In this document: positions 46,729 to 58,850 of the stretch, piece by piece
Numbering within the stretch: the stretch's first letter is position 1
How the letters are laid out: every line of letters starts with the position of its first letter
Source: Amaranthus tricolor
Lineage: Eukaryota > Streptophyta > Magnoliopsida > Caryophyllales > Amaranthaceae
Length of the DNA stretch: 64,000 nucleotides
NCBI RefSeq assembly: GCF_026212465.1
Contig: NC_080049.1
Location: 23,016,872 to 23,080,871, forward strand
Direction: 5' to 3'
Notes under the pieces: model-generated
What the model was told of the DNA's origin: nothing
The model's database searches: none
The model's input: the letters and a program-made list of their open reading frames with translations, nothing else
Made by a program: the position numbers and the translations under genes

Positions 46729-48745
46729 GAGGAGTGTAAGTGCAAGATTTGTAGTTATTGATTCCTTTATCATGATAAAATTGTTTGATTTTACCTTCAG
46801 AGAGTTCAGGAGCATTATCAGTCCTGACTCCTTGGATGTGTGTGTGGAATTGTGTTGCAACATAAGAATAAAAGTGCTCAAATAAAATAGGAACCTGAGA
46901 TCTGGTTTTTAACAAAAAAATCCATGTGATCCTGGTGAAATCATCAACAATTGTTAGAAAAGAATTGCAGTTGTTATATGTGGGATGCTTATAAGGTCCC
47001 CAAACATCCATGTGAAGCAAATGAAAAGCATGAGTAGTTTTAATAGTACTATGAGGGAAGGGGGATCTATTTTGTCTTGCAGAAGGACAAATGTTACAGA
47101 GACAAGTACGTATGCAAGTAGAGACATTCAAAGAAGGAAAAAGGTGCTTGATGACAGGAAATGGAGCATGACCAAGCCTGAGATGCCAAAGCTTTGTGTG
47201 TTCAATTTCTGAAGCCATACAACATATGGAATTAGAAGGTACTCTAAAATGTTGTTGATTGGATTTGTGAGGTTGGTCAACAAGATGATAGAGGCCTTGA
47301 ACAAGTTTACCAAGCAAAATTGGCTTGCTCAGAGAAGGGCCCTGAACAGAACAATGAGAATTGGAAAAAATAAGGGAACAATTCATATCTTGACATAATT
47401 TGGTTACAGAAATCAAATTAAAGTGAAATGTAGGAACATGAAGAACATTGTGAAGAGTAAGATGTTGTCCTAAAACAATTGTGCCTTTGTGTGCGATTTT
47501 AACAGTAGTGCCATTTGGAATGGTGATAATATTATTAGTGTTAGAGGGGATAGAAATGTAAGAAGAAAACAAAGATAGGTCACAACACATGTGATTGGTA
47601 GCCCCACTATCAATAATCCAAGAACACTTAGTTATAGCAAGAAAACATGAATTACCTGCTAGGAGACAATTGTTGTCTTCATTGTTATCATCAGTTGAAA
47701 CGGGTGGAGGATTATTTGGATTAAGAAGGGAAAGAAGTTTATTGTATTGATCAACAGTAAGGTTGGTAGAACTTTCGTGTTGAGTCGTTGCAGCAATCTT
47801 TCTTTTGTTCCAATTATCCTTTGTAGAAGCATTAGGAAAGCCATGTAATTTGTAACAAGACTCTTTGGTATGACCTTGTTTCTTACAGTAATTGCAGAAG
47901 GGAGTAGTTTTTCTTGGGTTGTTGTTATAATTGCCTAAAAAATTAGGTTTGGAAGGAACTTTATTGGGATGATTGTAAAACTTTTGTTTATGGACAGCAG
48001 AAAGTCCAATTTCTTCTGTAATGGTTGGATTAGTATGGGAGATTAAATCGGAATGGTTTTCTTCTTGCATGATAAGACGATAAGCATGGGAAATACTGGG
48101 AAGAGGTTGTTGCATAAGAATGTTTCCTCTGATGGTTTTATAGGTAGGGTTAAGTTTCATGAGGAAAAGAATTAAGCGCTGTTCTTCTCTCATTTGAAGA
48201 AGTTTGGTGTTGATTCCACAATTGCAATTGTTGCAAGAACAAGTGGGTATGGGATATGAAGCGTCGAATTCGTCCCACAACATTTTGATTTTGGTAAAAT
48301 ACGCTGAAAGACAATCGGAGCCTTGATCAATGGCAAAGATTTGTTGGGTGAGGGAGTAGATCTGAGTTCCGGAAGTTACCCCAAATCTTTCTTCAAGATT
48401 TTGCCAGATGGCTTGCGCAGTAGGAAAATACAAAACACTTCGTGCAATCTGAGGATCAAGAACTTTCATGAACCATGAGATGATTGTACTGTTGATCCTT
48501 TCCCAGGATTTGAAGGTAGGATCGGAAGGAAGAGGTTGTGGAATCTGACCATTGATGAAAGCTAGTTTATTTTTGGAAGAAAGAGTGATGGTGACGGATC
48601 GTTTCCAATCGTTAAAGCCGGTGCCGTTGAACGGAATAGGGACCAACAAAAGCTGAGAGTCGCTTGGGTGAAGGTAATATGGTGAAACCGGATCTTGAAT
48701 AGAATCAAGAACGTTGCTGGTGGGATTATTAGTAGTAACAGACAT
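46595..48745 (-). CDS. copia gag-protease-integrase polyprotein, truncated
   Basis: A 716-residue open frame with an ATG at 48745, about 230 bases inside the 5' LTR. Gag (UBN2-like; FNDWKRSVTITLSSKNKLAF, WQNLEERFG) ends in an intact zinc knuckle CNYCKKQGHTKESC at about residue 285. The aspartic protease site WIIDSGATNHM is near residue 375, GAG-pre-integrase (LWHLRLGHAPF) near 520, and the integrase core (HMDVWGPYKHP, TIVDDFTRITW, RTDNAPE) from about 578. Near residue 668 (46725-46740) the frame passes from integrase (SCTYTPQ) into reverse-transcriptase DNA read in the wrong frame. The catalytic RT (YVDD) is absent, so the element cannot copy itself without help. Gag and protease look functional. 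Confidence 0.9.
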   Translation of the reverse strand: MSVTTNNPTSNVLDSIQDPVSPYYLHPSDSQLLLVPIPFNGTGFNDWKRSVTITLSSKNKLAFINGQIPQPLPSDPTFKSWERINSTIISWFMKVLDPQIARSVLYFPTAQAIWQNLEERFGVTSGTQIYSLTQQIFAIDQGSDCLSAYFTKIKMLWDEFDASYPIPTCSCNNCNCGINTKLLQMREEQRLILFLMKLNPTYKTIRGNILMQQPLPSISHAYRLIMQEENHSDLISHTNPTITEEIGLSAVHKQKFYNHPNKVPSKPNFLGNYNNNPRKTTPFCNYCKKQGHTKESCYKLHGFPNASTKDNWNKRKIAATTQHESSTNLTVDQYNKLLSLLNPNNPPPVSTDDNNEDNNCLLAGNSCFLAITKCSWIIDSGATNHMCCDLSLFSSYISIPSNTNNIITIPNGTTVKIAHKGTIVLGQHLTLHNVLHVPTFHFNLISVTKLCQDMNCSLIFSNSHCSVQGPSLSKPILLGKLVQGLYHLVDQPHKSNQQHFRVPSNSICCMASEIEHTKLWHLRLGHAPFPVIKHLFPSLNVSTCIRTCLCNICPSARQNRSPFPHSTIKTTHAFHLLHMDVWGPYKHPTYNNCNSFLTIVDDFTRITWIFLLKTRSQVPILFEHFYSYVATQFHTHIQGVRTDNAPELSEGKIKQFYHDKGINNYKSCTYTPQPIYAKSSYSSCCCPTPHPELCSLHSKSRHQYQRIHSITTSSIF

Positions 48746-48958
48746 GATGAAGGAAGGGAAAGAACGAAGAAAGCAAGAAGAAGGAAGATGAACAGAGAAA
48801 TCAGAAAAAAAAAAAAAAAGAAAGATAGGGAAAGAGAAAACGGAAAACCAAACAAAAAAGAAAACGACAAAACAACAAAATAGTAAAAAAAAATGTAAAG
48901 AATATAAAAAAAAATCAGTAAAAGAAAATGTGTACCAACGAGACGTAATGTATGGTCG

Positions 48959-48973
48959 AGGCGTCTGATACCA
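48959..48973 (-). other. tRNA primer-binding site
   Basis: TGGTATCAGACGCC on the minus strand directly after the 5' LTR; it matches the 3' end of initiator methionine tRNA, the usual copia primer, with one or two differences. Confidence 0.8.
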
Positions 48974-49221
48974 TGTTGATTTTAGTAGTCCAATTCATAT
49001 GTGAAGAAAAGAATAAAAATAGTGAATGAAAAAGAGATCAAAATTATTATTGATAATATGATTCATCAATTACAAAAATATACAAAGTAGAAGAAAATGT
49101 CCTCTCATATATATTTTGAGAAGATAAAAACTAAATGAAATTGAAAAATAAAAAACAATGTTAAGAGGAAGTATTTATAGTGTGAGGAAGGGTAGAGTCG
49201 GTATATGCAATATTGTTAACA
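48974..49221 (-). repeat. 5' LTR of the young copia
   Basis: 248 bases, no difference from 45882-46129 seen on reading. Confidence 0.95.
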
Positions 49222-49553
49222 TGAACGTCAATTATTAGGCTGTTTTGTTACTGATTTATTCTTTCCTTTTGTGAGTTCGGTGTGTAATGTAAATATATAG
49301 TGTTTTAGGTAGCTGAAGATGAGGTTGTGAATATACAGCGTCTTCTGTTGGTTTTCGCTTCTGGTTGGTGCATTTTGTTCCTGTTTGCAGCTGCTGATGT
49401 GTTTATGCTTGATGCCTTATTAGGCTTTTTTTTGTTTTTGGTTAAACTGTGTTGCAGTTAGTTTTTTTTTTCCACTTTGTCGCTTTTAGTCTTTCCTTGC
49501 TCTTATGCAAAAGATTAGTAGGACAAGAAAACTCTTCACAGAAGGTGGGCTGT

Positions 49554-50300
49554 TGATGTGGAAATTTTATTTTAACCACAAGCACATAGTATAAGTGTAG
49601 CTTTGTAGGTCGAATTCAGAAAAGTGAATTAATAAATTGTCTAATTTATAATTACGGGATACCAATCAAACAAATGTAATTGATATTGACTGTATTCTAA
49701 TGCTAACAATAATTAAAGGATATAAATGTGCTAAGGAAATTAGAAATCAATTAAATTCTTATACGAACACAATGAATAATAGCTGGTTCGGTAATGAAAC
49801 GAGGAAGTGCAAGAGACACTTGAAATACCTGATGGGGAAGTATTATCAGAGTCGACGGTTAACGAAGTGGAAGTGAGATATATTTCTTCCGCGGTAATGA
49901 CCTGAAGTCCAGCAACACAACGTGTTAGCCTTACCCGGGGGTGATCTCCCAAGTCAGATCGGAGATGAGAGATCGATGAATGAACGATAATAAATTGAGT
50001 GCAAGAATATAAAATTAAGATAGTGGATGTTTGTATTCTAGTAGGTTGATGAAGATGATGGTGAGTAGGGATTTTGGCAAAGTTTCGGTATGATATTTTT
50101 TTCTTAGGGGTGTGCATGGGGATGACAACTTTTATATATAAGGATGAAGAAGCGGTTATTGCAGAGAATAGGTTGGACATCATGGGTATCATGGCAGTTG
50201 GGGGGAGGACATGGTTATCGTGATGAGTGGGTAGTTACTTTAGGGTTTTGGGATTGATTATTTGATGGTTAAGCAAACTGAACGAGATGTCCGAAATGCC
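49554..50300 (-). mobile_element. Divergent LTR-like segment related to solo LTR family S
   Basis: TGATGTGGAAATTTTATTTT followed by ACCACAAGCACATAGTATAA and GTAGGTCGAATTC parallels the 3' end of family S (AAATTTTATTTAACTGCAAG, GCACGGTGTATGTGTAGTCG). The rest diverges. A 150-codon open frame on the minus strand (49740-50192) contains no domain I know and lies in what looks like LTR leader sequence, so it is not called as a gene. Confidence 0.4.
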
Positions 50301-51893
50301 CCTTGACTAAGAGTCAAGGTCAACGATAAGTCAAAGGGTAGTTAGGTAGTTTCACAATGCCAATTATTAAATAAATAAACAATTAAATGTTACCATAACA
50401 ATAGCATCTATAAAAGTTGGGATTATTTAGATGATTAAAACTGATCTTGTTAATATCAAGTTTCTTGTTATATTGATCAACTATCGGATTTAAACCATAT
50501 TAATTCTTTTTTTCTCTCATAAAATATTCTTACTTTGAAAAGTCCAATAGAAATCCAAACCCCTTATCGACCTTATTACCCATCCCAACACAACATCACC
50601 ACAACCACAACATAATGTAACCAAATAAATCCCGAACTCGAATACTTTAAGGCACATATAATGTAACCAAATAGAAGCAGTTTGAAAGAAAAATAGCAAC
50701 AAAAATAAATGTGAGAGCCCTTTTCAATTTCTCAAATACTCTAGCGGCAAGTTTAGAAAAAGCATGCACAGTATATCAATTTAGCACATATAGATCATGG
50801 TCAAAGAGACTATAACAACAGAGTTTGTCAATAACATATATTAGGAATAAAATAAGTATTAACAAACTCTATAGTACTCATATGAATTAAAGGTGGTGAT
50901 GAAATCAAAAGGGGCTTTGCTTCCTCAGCCAGAAACAATTCAAGACATGAAGAAGTCTCGAGATGAAGAAACTTAGTATCAAAAGAATTAACCACTGCTA
51001 ATGTTTCTTAATCATTAACTCTGTTACGCTCTAACATTAATTGTAATAGTCCGAATAAAGACAACCCGAATATTTACATAAAAATATAAATTTTGAATAG
51101 TAACTCGGCAAAATAAAAAGTCAAACTAGTCAAAGAATCAATTATGTTCTAAGGACAAAGGAATAAAGTTTAACATAAATATATAAACTACACGAAAACT
51201 TAACGTCTTACAACTTGAAAACCTCATGGCCTCGATAAAATAAAACTAAAGTGAAAATTAATAATGTTCTTAACTAACAACATAAACAAAAGTCCCGTAT
51301 GAACGGAGGTTTCCTATGAGCCATCTCACACGCACCTTATTTCTGACCTGTCAATCACTCTGCTAGTTATCATCATGACAACATCATCACAAGTTCAAAG
51401 ACAACGTACACGTCAGAGACATAATACATTAATAATGATTAGTTAAACATGCAATGCGTTCGTCCCAGCATACAAAGGCTTTAGTCGACTTATAATCATC
51501 CCACAATCCAAATTTCTAACTTATGACGTTGCCAGGTCTATTTGGGTCGCCAATGTAAAATTTTAAAAGAATACACAAGGGAAAGCTAGTCCCAATGAAA
51601 CTTCCTGACCGAGATGCTGCTCAACTTCTTAACAAGATCGTCAAGGTTAGAGTATGCATACCCCCCAAGGTGGCCCTTATTAGGACCATGTCATGAGCCC
51701 AAAGTTCAATAATATCAACCCTATAAGGGTACCCAATTCCAATATACAATCCATGTGGGCGATAACAACAATCATCCTCGAATTTCCAATTAACTCTTTT
51801 ACAATTATTTGGGGTCTCTAATCCTTAAGTGATATATGACATCACACACTTGAATGAACAACATTACTTAACAATATCAATTTCATAACATGC
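50301..51893. other. AT-rich spacer, no gene seen
   Basis: About 50335-50420 resembles 5340-5440 (see there). Otherwise no recognisable gene or repeat. Confidence 0.45.
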
Positions 51894-51898
51894 ATAGT

Positions 51899-53447
51899 TG
51901 ATATGCAAATTTTATTTAACCGCAAGTGCACGGTGTACGTGTAGTCGCGGGTCAAACAAAAGGAAGCTAGGACAAGAAACTTGCTAATTTCGATTAATTA
52001 TATTGCTCAAAGAGAAAAATGTTTAGTTGGTTGTTTAACTATCAAACTACAAATGCAATAAGAAATATGGATTAAACTATATGATGAAGAGATCTAGGGT
52101 GTCGGAAATCTCATAAAGTCTTGTATGATCAAATTATCATTAGTGTCTATGAAATGTCGGATAAATTACATGGTTAAGCATGATCTTGTTAATCTCAAAC
52201 TCTCGCTCTATTGATTAACTATTAGATTTCGATCCTACTAATTCAATTCTCACACGCTAATTTTATTGAACGAATTAATAAGGATTTAACTAAAATTTAC
52301 CCTAAAGCAAAGTCGATCCTAATTTCACATGCTAGTTCTATTGACTAGTCCGACAAAGCATGTTTAATTTAGGGTTATTAGCACAATTCAACCACTTTAG
52401 TTTCATAAACAAATCATACTTGACTTATAGGTTCAAACCCTAACCCTACAAAATGGATCTACTCACTAATCATGGTGAGAGCAATAAACACAAACCCTAG
52501 GATGGTACTAGACATGAATAAATATGAAACTAATGAAAATCTCAAGAGAAGCAATAATTAAATACCAAAGAACACAACAAATAATTCAAAGAACAATAAA
52601 TGAAGGACAAAACTAGTTTTTATTGAAGGATGATTAATAACAATAATTAATGTTCACTACATGAAGATTAAAACGAATACAAGGAATTAAAGACAAAGAA
52701 AATTAAATATCAAAAAAACTTACAATGCTCAAAGGAAGATTAATGGTAGACTTAATAAAAAACTTAATTAAAGGATGAAAATTAAGAGTAAAACTAATGG
52801 AAAAGAGTAAATTAAAGTCTAGAGGAAGGAAGAAGGATAGGAAAAAGAGGAAGAGAGAGAGAAACCCTAATCCTTCATTAAGGGCTAATTCATACTAATT
52901 AAGAAATTAACCTAAAAATTGATGAGAAAACCGCAGGCAAAACACGACTTCAAAAACAAAGAGACGAGTCGTAGCTTTTAGGCGACGACTCGTCGCTAGT
53001 CTGCTGACTGGTGATCTTTAAATAGCCGTCATTTCTTGCTCGATTGTTAGAATTGGATATATAATATACCGTTGAAAAGCACTTGAAGTCTAGTTTCCAA
53101 TGCTATAAACTTTGCATTAATACAAATTTTCTATCAAAAGTTATGACCAAAAGAGTAGACATGTATCAAATTTCACCTCAAAACTTTTGCATTATAAACA
53201 CTCTTCTACCCTTTTGATCATTTTCTTTGTAGAACATCTTCAACCGAGCTGAATTCCCCTTAGTAAACTCCGTCATCATTAAAACCAGAAGAATTATTCT
53301 TAAAACAATCAAAACCACTCAAAATCAACATGAATAACCAAAATGAGTAATATAGCATAAATCTTCAAAATAAGCACGAATTACTAGCAACGACCATCAT
53401 TAAGGAATATAAAATGATATAATAAGTGCAAATAATTGCATTTATCA
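51899..53447 (-). mobile_element. Solo LTR, family S, copy 2
   Basis: 1549 bases with TG..CA ends (TGATAAATGCAATTATTTGC to TTTGCATATCA on the minus strand). It is flanked by a perfect 5-base target duplication, ATAGT on the plus strand (51894-51898 and 53448-53452). Closely similar to 12015-13655 and 55130-56721. With no internal sequence, it is a product of LTR-LTR recombination. Confidence 0.85.
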
Positions 53448-53452
53448 ATAGT

Positions 53453-53669
53453 CTAAGTGTGACGTACCTTTCTGCACAATCCAACACATGCAAGCTTCAA
53501 GTTCAAAGCGATCACTAACCCCTTATACATCAAGGTCCTATCAAACGACATAGAACCACATATTAAAATGTGCACGTACACATTTCTCATATCACACTAA
53601 TTACATCACTTCTTAAACACACACTTCAAAGCAAATAGGAATAAATGATTAGGAAAATAAAGTTTTTTA
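53453..53669. other. Spacer
   Basis: No gene recognised. Confidence 0.4.
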
Positions 53670-53990
53670 AAAGAAAATTGCACATGGTAGCATCGAACTT
53701 TCATGAAACGCCAGTGGTAGCACTTTTGTAAGATATCTCCACATGGTAGCATCTAGTTTATGCCTTATCTAACTGCCGTAACATTTTTTGTTAAATTCTT
53801 GTCATTTTCCGTTTAATCACCATTTTGACGTATTTAACCTTATAAAGTGTTGGTTATTGTCTTTATAATTTGCGTTAAACCATTTTTATGCTCTCAAATG
53901 TTTAATTCATCATTTTAATGTTTAATTCACTGTTTAATTTATCAAAGCTCTCAAATGTTATTGTAATAATTTTATTTTCATTCAAATTGT
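53670..53990. mobile_element. Single-arm relic of the CACATGGTAGCATC foldback family
   Basis: GCACATGGTAGCATCGAAC, CGCCAGTGGTAGCAC, CCACATGGTAGCATCTAG and TTGTTAAATTCTTGTCATTT match the left arm at 25205-25350 in the same order. The inverted arm is missing. Confidence 0.6.
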
Positions 53991-54745
53991 GTTATTTGTT
54001 TCCTTAAATATGAAGTCAAGTGTAAAATTTCCATGTCAATGATAGAAAATAGACGGAAAAGTTTTTAATGAGAGTGTGACACGTGTCCCAAGTCGTTTCT
54101 TTATTAGTATATTTTATTGATTATTGATTATTGGTTGATTAGCAAAGACTTATTGATCAATGTCTTTGCCTAGTAAGTTGTTTGTAAAGAAAGACTTGTT
54201 GCATTGTATGCATTTTAAGGTAAATTTTGATCTTCATTATTTCTAAATACGCATCACAAATAATTTATATAAATGAAAAATTAATAACAAAATTTCACAT
54301 AAATATATTTTAACAAAGAGCAATATTAAATAATGAGCTTGATTAAACCTACTACAGCAGCAAGTCAAATCTACTTAGTGAACTAATAAAGTACACTCCT
54401 ACTAATAATGGGCATTTGAATTGAAGTAAAGCATTAACAGGCAGCAGCCATTCAGTTGCAATAATTTAAAGAAAACTTTAGCAGTTGTTATGGAATAACA
54501 GAATGTTTTTCTCAAGACGTCTAGAAGCTAGCCACATTAATCAGCATGTGGAAAGCATAGGAATATATTAATCAAACACGTTGTTGAATTCAAATATATT
54601 CCTTTTTTTCCAACCAATTTTTCGACAATAACAATTAGTGAGAATATAAAAAGTGGATAAATTGACATTTTTTGAAAAGGGGAAGAAATGCATGCATGAG
54701 ATACAAAAGTAAGTTAAATACGCAAATTAGAATTAAAGGAGTGAT
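53991..54745. other. AT-rich spacer, no gene seen
   Basis: No reading frame or repeat recognised. It ends with the GGAGTGAT target site of the hAT-like element (54738-54745). Confidence 0.45.
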
Positions 54746-56961
54746 GCAGGGGCGGAGCAAACAAATCTGAGGCCCTATTTATTTTCATAAATTTCTAAAA
54801 TTGGTGCCCTTCATAAGTAAAAAAGAATTTTTTTTTATACTAAAATAAAAATTCAACACAATCTTAATTTAAGTACTAGATATAAGTAAAAGCTCAACAA
54901 AATTTCTAATTTTATTAATATTGATTTTATAAAAATAATTAATATTAAGTTGTTAAAAATTAAACTTTCATCTCTAATGTTAAAATGAAAGTGAAAAAAA
55001 TGTAATAGATTAATGACTAATAATTAAGAGTAGAAGTTTGAAGGGTTGAAAACAATAAATTATTGATTATTTTTATAAATTAAGTTAGGGTAATTAATGT
55101 TTGATATGAATATGTAAAATTAAATAATTTGATAAGTGCAAATATTTGCACTTATTTATATCATTTTATATTCCTTAATAATGGTCGTTGTTAGTAATTC
55201 GTGGTTATTTTTAAGATTTATGCTACATGACACATTTTGGTTATTCATGTTTATTTTTAGTGGTTTTAATTGTTTTAAGCATAATTCTTATGGTTTTAGT
55301 GATGACGGAGTTGTCTAAGGGGATTTTAGTTCAGTTGAAGATGTTCTACAAAGAAAATGAGCAAAAGAGTAAAAGAATGTTTATAATGCAAAAGTTTTAA
55401 GGTGAAATTTGATATATGTCTACTCTTTTGGTCATAAATTTTGATACGAAGATTGCATTAATGTAAGATTTGCGACATTGAAAACTAGACTTCAAGAGCA
55501 TTCCAATGGTATATTATATGCGTAATTCCAATAATCGAGCAAGAAAGGACGATCGTATGAAGTTTGCTAAAATTGTCAACCAAAAAAGCCGACTCGTCTT
55601 TCTTGTCCTAGATGTGAACGCCGGCTAGGCTTTTTCTTTTGGATTCCGAGCAGCGTTTTTTTCGTCACTTTAATTGTGTATTATTTTATTTTATCTTTAT
55701 TTTAATTAACTTAATAGGGTTTATTTAGTGGTTAACGAGGAGCATTTAGGTTAAGCCTCTTTAGGGAGCACAAGGAGGGAGACTAAAACCCTCTTCTCCT
55801 TCTTCCTCCTTCATCGTCCTCTCCATTTGAACACCATTTTAATTCTTGTAAGCTTTTTATTTCTTATCTTTGATTTACATTCTCATTATTAGTTTAATCT
55901 TTCTTTATCAAATTTGTATTAGTTTAATCTTTTTCTTGTCAAACTTTAATTGTTTTTCCTATAAATTGTCATTTATTAAAAGTAATATTATTCTTCATAT
56001 TTTTGTCTCTTGGATCTTTAATTGTGTGTCTCATAGTTTAATTATTGTTTTTTCCTTGCAAATTTCAGTATTATGATTTTCATTCATGTTTAGTATCATC
56101 TTAGGGTTTGTGTTCATCGCTTCTACCATGAATAGTGAGTAGATTTATTTTCTAGGGTTAGGGTTTGAACCAATAATTCAAGTATGATTTGATTATTAAA
56201 TGTGTCTATGAAATTAGGATTAATGTGATTGAATTGTGCTATTAACCTTAAATTAAATATGCTTTGTTGGACTAGTCAATAGAACTAGCGTGTGAGATTA
56301 GGATCAACTTTGTTTTAGAGTAAATTTTAGTTAAATTCTTATTAATTCATTCAATAAAACTTGCGTGTGAGAATCGAATTAATAGAGTCTAAATCTAATA
56401 GTTAATCAACAGAGCGAGAGTTTGAGATTAACAAGATTATATTTAATCACATAATTAATCTGACATTTCATAAACACTAACAAGAGTTTGATCATACAAG
56501 AATTTAGGGAATTTTTGACACCCCAGATCTCTTCATCGTATAGTTTAAACACATTTTCATTGTATTTTTAGTTTATTAGTTAAAAAAACTTACCAAACAT
56601 TTTTTCTCTTCAAATAATATAATTAGTAGAAATGAGCAAGTTTCTTTTCCTAACTTCCTTGTGTTCAACCCCCGACTACACATACATCGTGCGCTTGCAG
56701 TTAAATAAAATTTGCACATTATAATGTAAGAGAAAATATTTGAAAGTTAAAGAGTTGCATTGGGAAGAGATAAAAAAATGAGAAAAAAAATGTAATGAAT
56801 AGGTTTTAATGTATGAGTATCGATGTGTTAAGTAAAACTCCTATACTACCAGCTAATCTACCACAATTGTATGTTATTCAAAATGATTTTTTGATGTGAG
56901 GCCCTTTAGATTTTGGGGTCCTGTGCGATTAGACACCCAGCACTACCCCAGAACTGCCTAT
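54746..56961. mobile_element. Non-autonomous hAT-like element with a nested solo LTR
   Basis: Left end GCAGGGGCGGAGC and complement of the right end ATAGGCAGTTCTG are weak inverted repeats. Subterminal GAGGCCCT occurs at both ends (54771 and 56900). Flanks GGAGTGAT (54738-54745) and GGAGTGAC (56962-56969) agree at 7 of 8 bases, the hAT target length. Without the solo LTR at 55130-56721 the element is about 620 bases, with no coding capacity. Confidence 0.6.
55130..56721 (+). mobile_element. Solo LTR, family S, copy 3 (plus strand)
   Basis: 1592 bases, inverted relative to copies 1 and 2. Starts TGATAAGTGCAAATATTTGC and ends TTTGCACATTA, the last CA mutated to TA. Flanks TAATT (55125-55129) and TAATG (56722-56726) agree at 4 of 5 bases. 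A GCCGAC motif lies at 55588. It is nested within the hAT-like element, so it is the younger of the two. Confidence 0.8.
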
Positions 56962-57294
56962 GGAGTGACAGTTATGACCAAAAGTTGAACATGAGTAAAT
57001 CTGATGGGAGTAGCTAAAAAAATGCGTAATGTTTCGTGGGACAGAGAAAGTACAAGTTGTATTTGACCACTTCATCTTGATAGCTCCTATTACCTCTGTT
57101 TTGAAGTATTTCCAACTGATTATGGCATATTATGGTGAAAAAATTACTATAAATTAAACGTATAATGAAACAGAAAATATATATCACTAGTGGAAAAAAC
57201 CTCATTTGCTGCCGTTTTTTTTGCCATAATATGCTGCGGTTTTGGCCCCAAGCATTAGTGATAGTAGCAGATGGCCTATTGTAAATGCTACGGT

Positions 57295-57657
57295 TTAAAA
57301 CCACAGCAGAAAAGCCTCTGTCAACAAGTCAAAAATACGAGGACGTTTTCCTAACTCATCCTCGACTCCCTCCATCATCTCATCAACACGATCCACATCC
57401 TCATCGACATTCTCTTCATCTGTCTCATACCCATCAACATGATCTACTACATCCTCATTGACATCAGCCACATTATTGACTTCCTCAACAACACTTTTCT
57501 CTTTGTAAACTCCCTCCTTACCATGCCAAACCTGAACAAGATATTGAGGCCTAAATCCAACTTGATGTTCAACCGCAATACTACAAAATTCTAATACGCC
57601 ATCAATAAATTCTAACGATTTAATGTTTCCATACATCCAAAAACGATCTGTTGTCAT
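57295..57657 (-). pseudogene. CACTA transposase-associated N-terminal domain fragment
   Basis: A 120-residue open frame read on the minus strand from an ATG at 57657, just after an acceptor-like CTAATTAG. DRFWMYGNIKSLEFIDGVLE corresponds to the start of the transposase-associated domain (DRSWMY..SPEYI.GVEEFL) that precedes the TNPD transposase. An acidic stretch follows (VDHVDGYETDEENVDEDVD) and then GKRPRIFDLL, as in the linker of that family. The cysteine motif CPCxxC is missing and the catalytic part is deleted; the frame ends near the element terminus. It could be translated but would have no transposase activity. Confidence 0.65.
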
Positions 57658-57727
57658 CCTAATTAGTGTGATTAATTAATTCAAAACAAGATTAATAACG
57701 TACTTTTAAAATATATACTTAACGAAC

Positions 57728-58480
57728 TCTAATTAACCACAAAATTAAGTAATAATCATTCATTTAACCCTTATTTACAATATTAATAATAAACCATCAT
57801 AATCTATAAATTGTTAAAAAAATATATATTCTAATAAGAAGATTGTTTTAACCCAAGTAATAATAAATTTAACCACAAACAACCCTAATTAAACCTAATT
57901 TACAAACTATAAAAAATATTATGATAAATTTAAAACTTAAAAACCACAACTACATACACATAAGAAATTACTTAAAAATATAAGAAAACATGAAATGTAT
58001 GATAAATTAAAAAATTAAAAACAACAACTACATACACATTGATAAATTATGATAAATTTCAACCTAATTTACATAATCAAAATGAAAATTATACCTTGAA
58101 TTTTTGTGGGTTTTGGGTTGTGTATAACCTATACAATGAAAAAAAAAATTAGTATAAAAAAAACTAAGCCCTAAAACACGATTAATGAAGCTTGAACAAC
58201 AATGGGTTTGAGAACTAAGCTTTAAAAAATTATACCTTGAAGAAGAGCAAGAACTAAGCCCAAATTTCGTGGGTTTTTCGTGGGTTGAAAAAGAGCAACA
58301 ACAATCTACGTAGAGTCATGCAGTTTCAAGCAGTAGATGATGATGAAGAGCAAGAACAAAGATGATGAAGAAGAGGGATTGAACAGAAGAAACAGTCATG
58401 GGTTTTTTGAAGAGGTTTTTGAAAGAGAATGAAACAGTCGCTGGTAGTTTAATGAAACAGCAGAACGAAGATGAATGTTT
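57728..58480 (-). promoter_or_regulatory. Shared CACTA 5' UTR and intron (unit Y)
   Basis: Counterpart of 37148-37900; see that entry. Likely contains the promoter of the minus-strand transposase gene. Confidence 0.6.
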
Positions 58481-58694
58481 TGCATTTTAACGTTAAAAGG
58501 CGGGTTTTTGAAGGGGTTATATGCTGCTGGCAAAGAAAAAACCGTAGCATTTGGTGATCCATTAGGTTATATGCTGCGGGTAACTAGAAAACCGCAGCAT
58601 TTGTTGACAATATTTTTTTCTAATTCTTTTTCCTAATTATTGCTGCGTATATTAAAAAGCGCAGCAAATGATTAACAGCAGATATTTTTCCAGA

Positions 58695-58850
58695 AAAACG
58701 TGTTACTTTGCATTTATATCTTTTTCCTAACAGTTACACTTTTTTTGGTAAAAAGTACCAGATTTTTTTAAAAATAAAAGTAACACAGTTTTTGGGCAAA
58801 AGTAGCACCTTTTCTGTAAAAAGGTAACACATTTTTTGGTTTTCACGGTT
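58695..58850. repeat. Degenerate GTTACTTTT/AAAAGTAACA repeat
   Basis: Words such as AAAAAGTACCA, AAAAGTAACACAG, AAAAGTAGCACC and AAAAGGTAACAC recur every 20-35 bases, between unit Y and the next transposase relic. They may be subterminal transposase-binding repeats. Confidence 0.5.

Larger units (their letters stand above)
45882..49221 (-). mobile_element. Young, internally deleted Ty1/copia element
   Basis: Two 248-base LTRs (45882-46129 and 48974-49221) look identical by eye, and the element is flanked by a perfect 5-base target duplication TGAAC (45877-45881 and 49222-49226). On the minus strand the 5' LTR is followed by TGGTATCAGACGCC, a tRNA-iMet primer-binding site, and the 3' LTR is preceded by the polypurine tract TTTGAGGGGGGG. 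At 3.34 kb it is about 1.5 kb shorter than a full copia; the missing part runs from the integrase to the end of the reverse transcriptase. Confidence 0.95.
57185..58694 (-). mobile_element. Non-autonomous CACTA element (unit Y)
   Basis: Left end CACTAGTGGAAAAAAC at 57185 with subterminal ATGCTGCGG words. The right part (58490-58694, ATATGCTGCGG..CCGCAGCATTTG, AGCAGATATTTTTCCA) matches the end of unit X but stops before the final CTAGTG, so the right terminus is truncated. It keeps a 5' UTR/intron and the first part of a transposase on the minus strand. Confidence 0.7.

Noticed and set aside
47128..47313. Short frames antisense to or shifted within the young copia
   Set aside because: Shadows of the gag-integrase reading frame.
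49740..50192. 150-codon minus-strand open frame
   Set aside because: No recognisable domain; it lies in LTR-like leader sequence.
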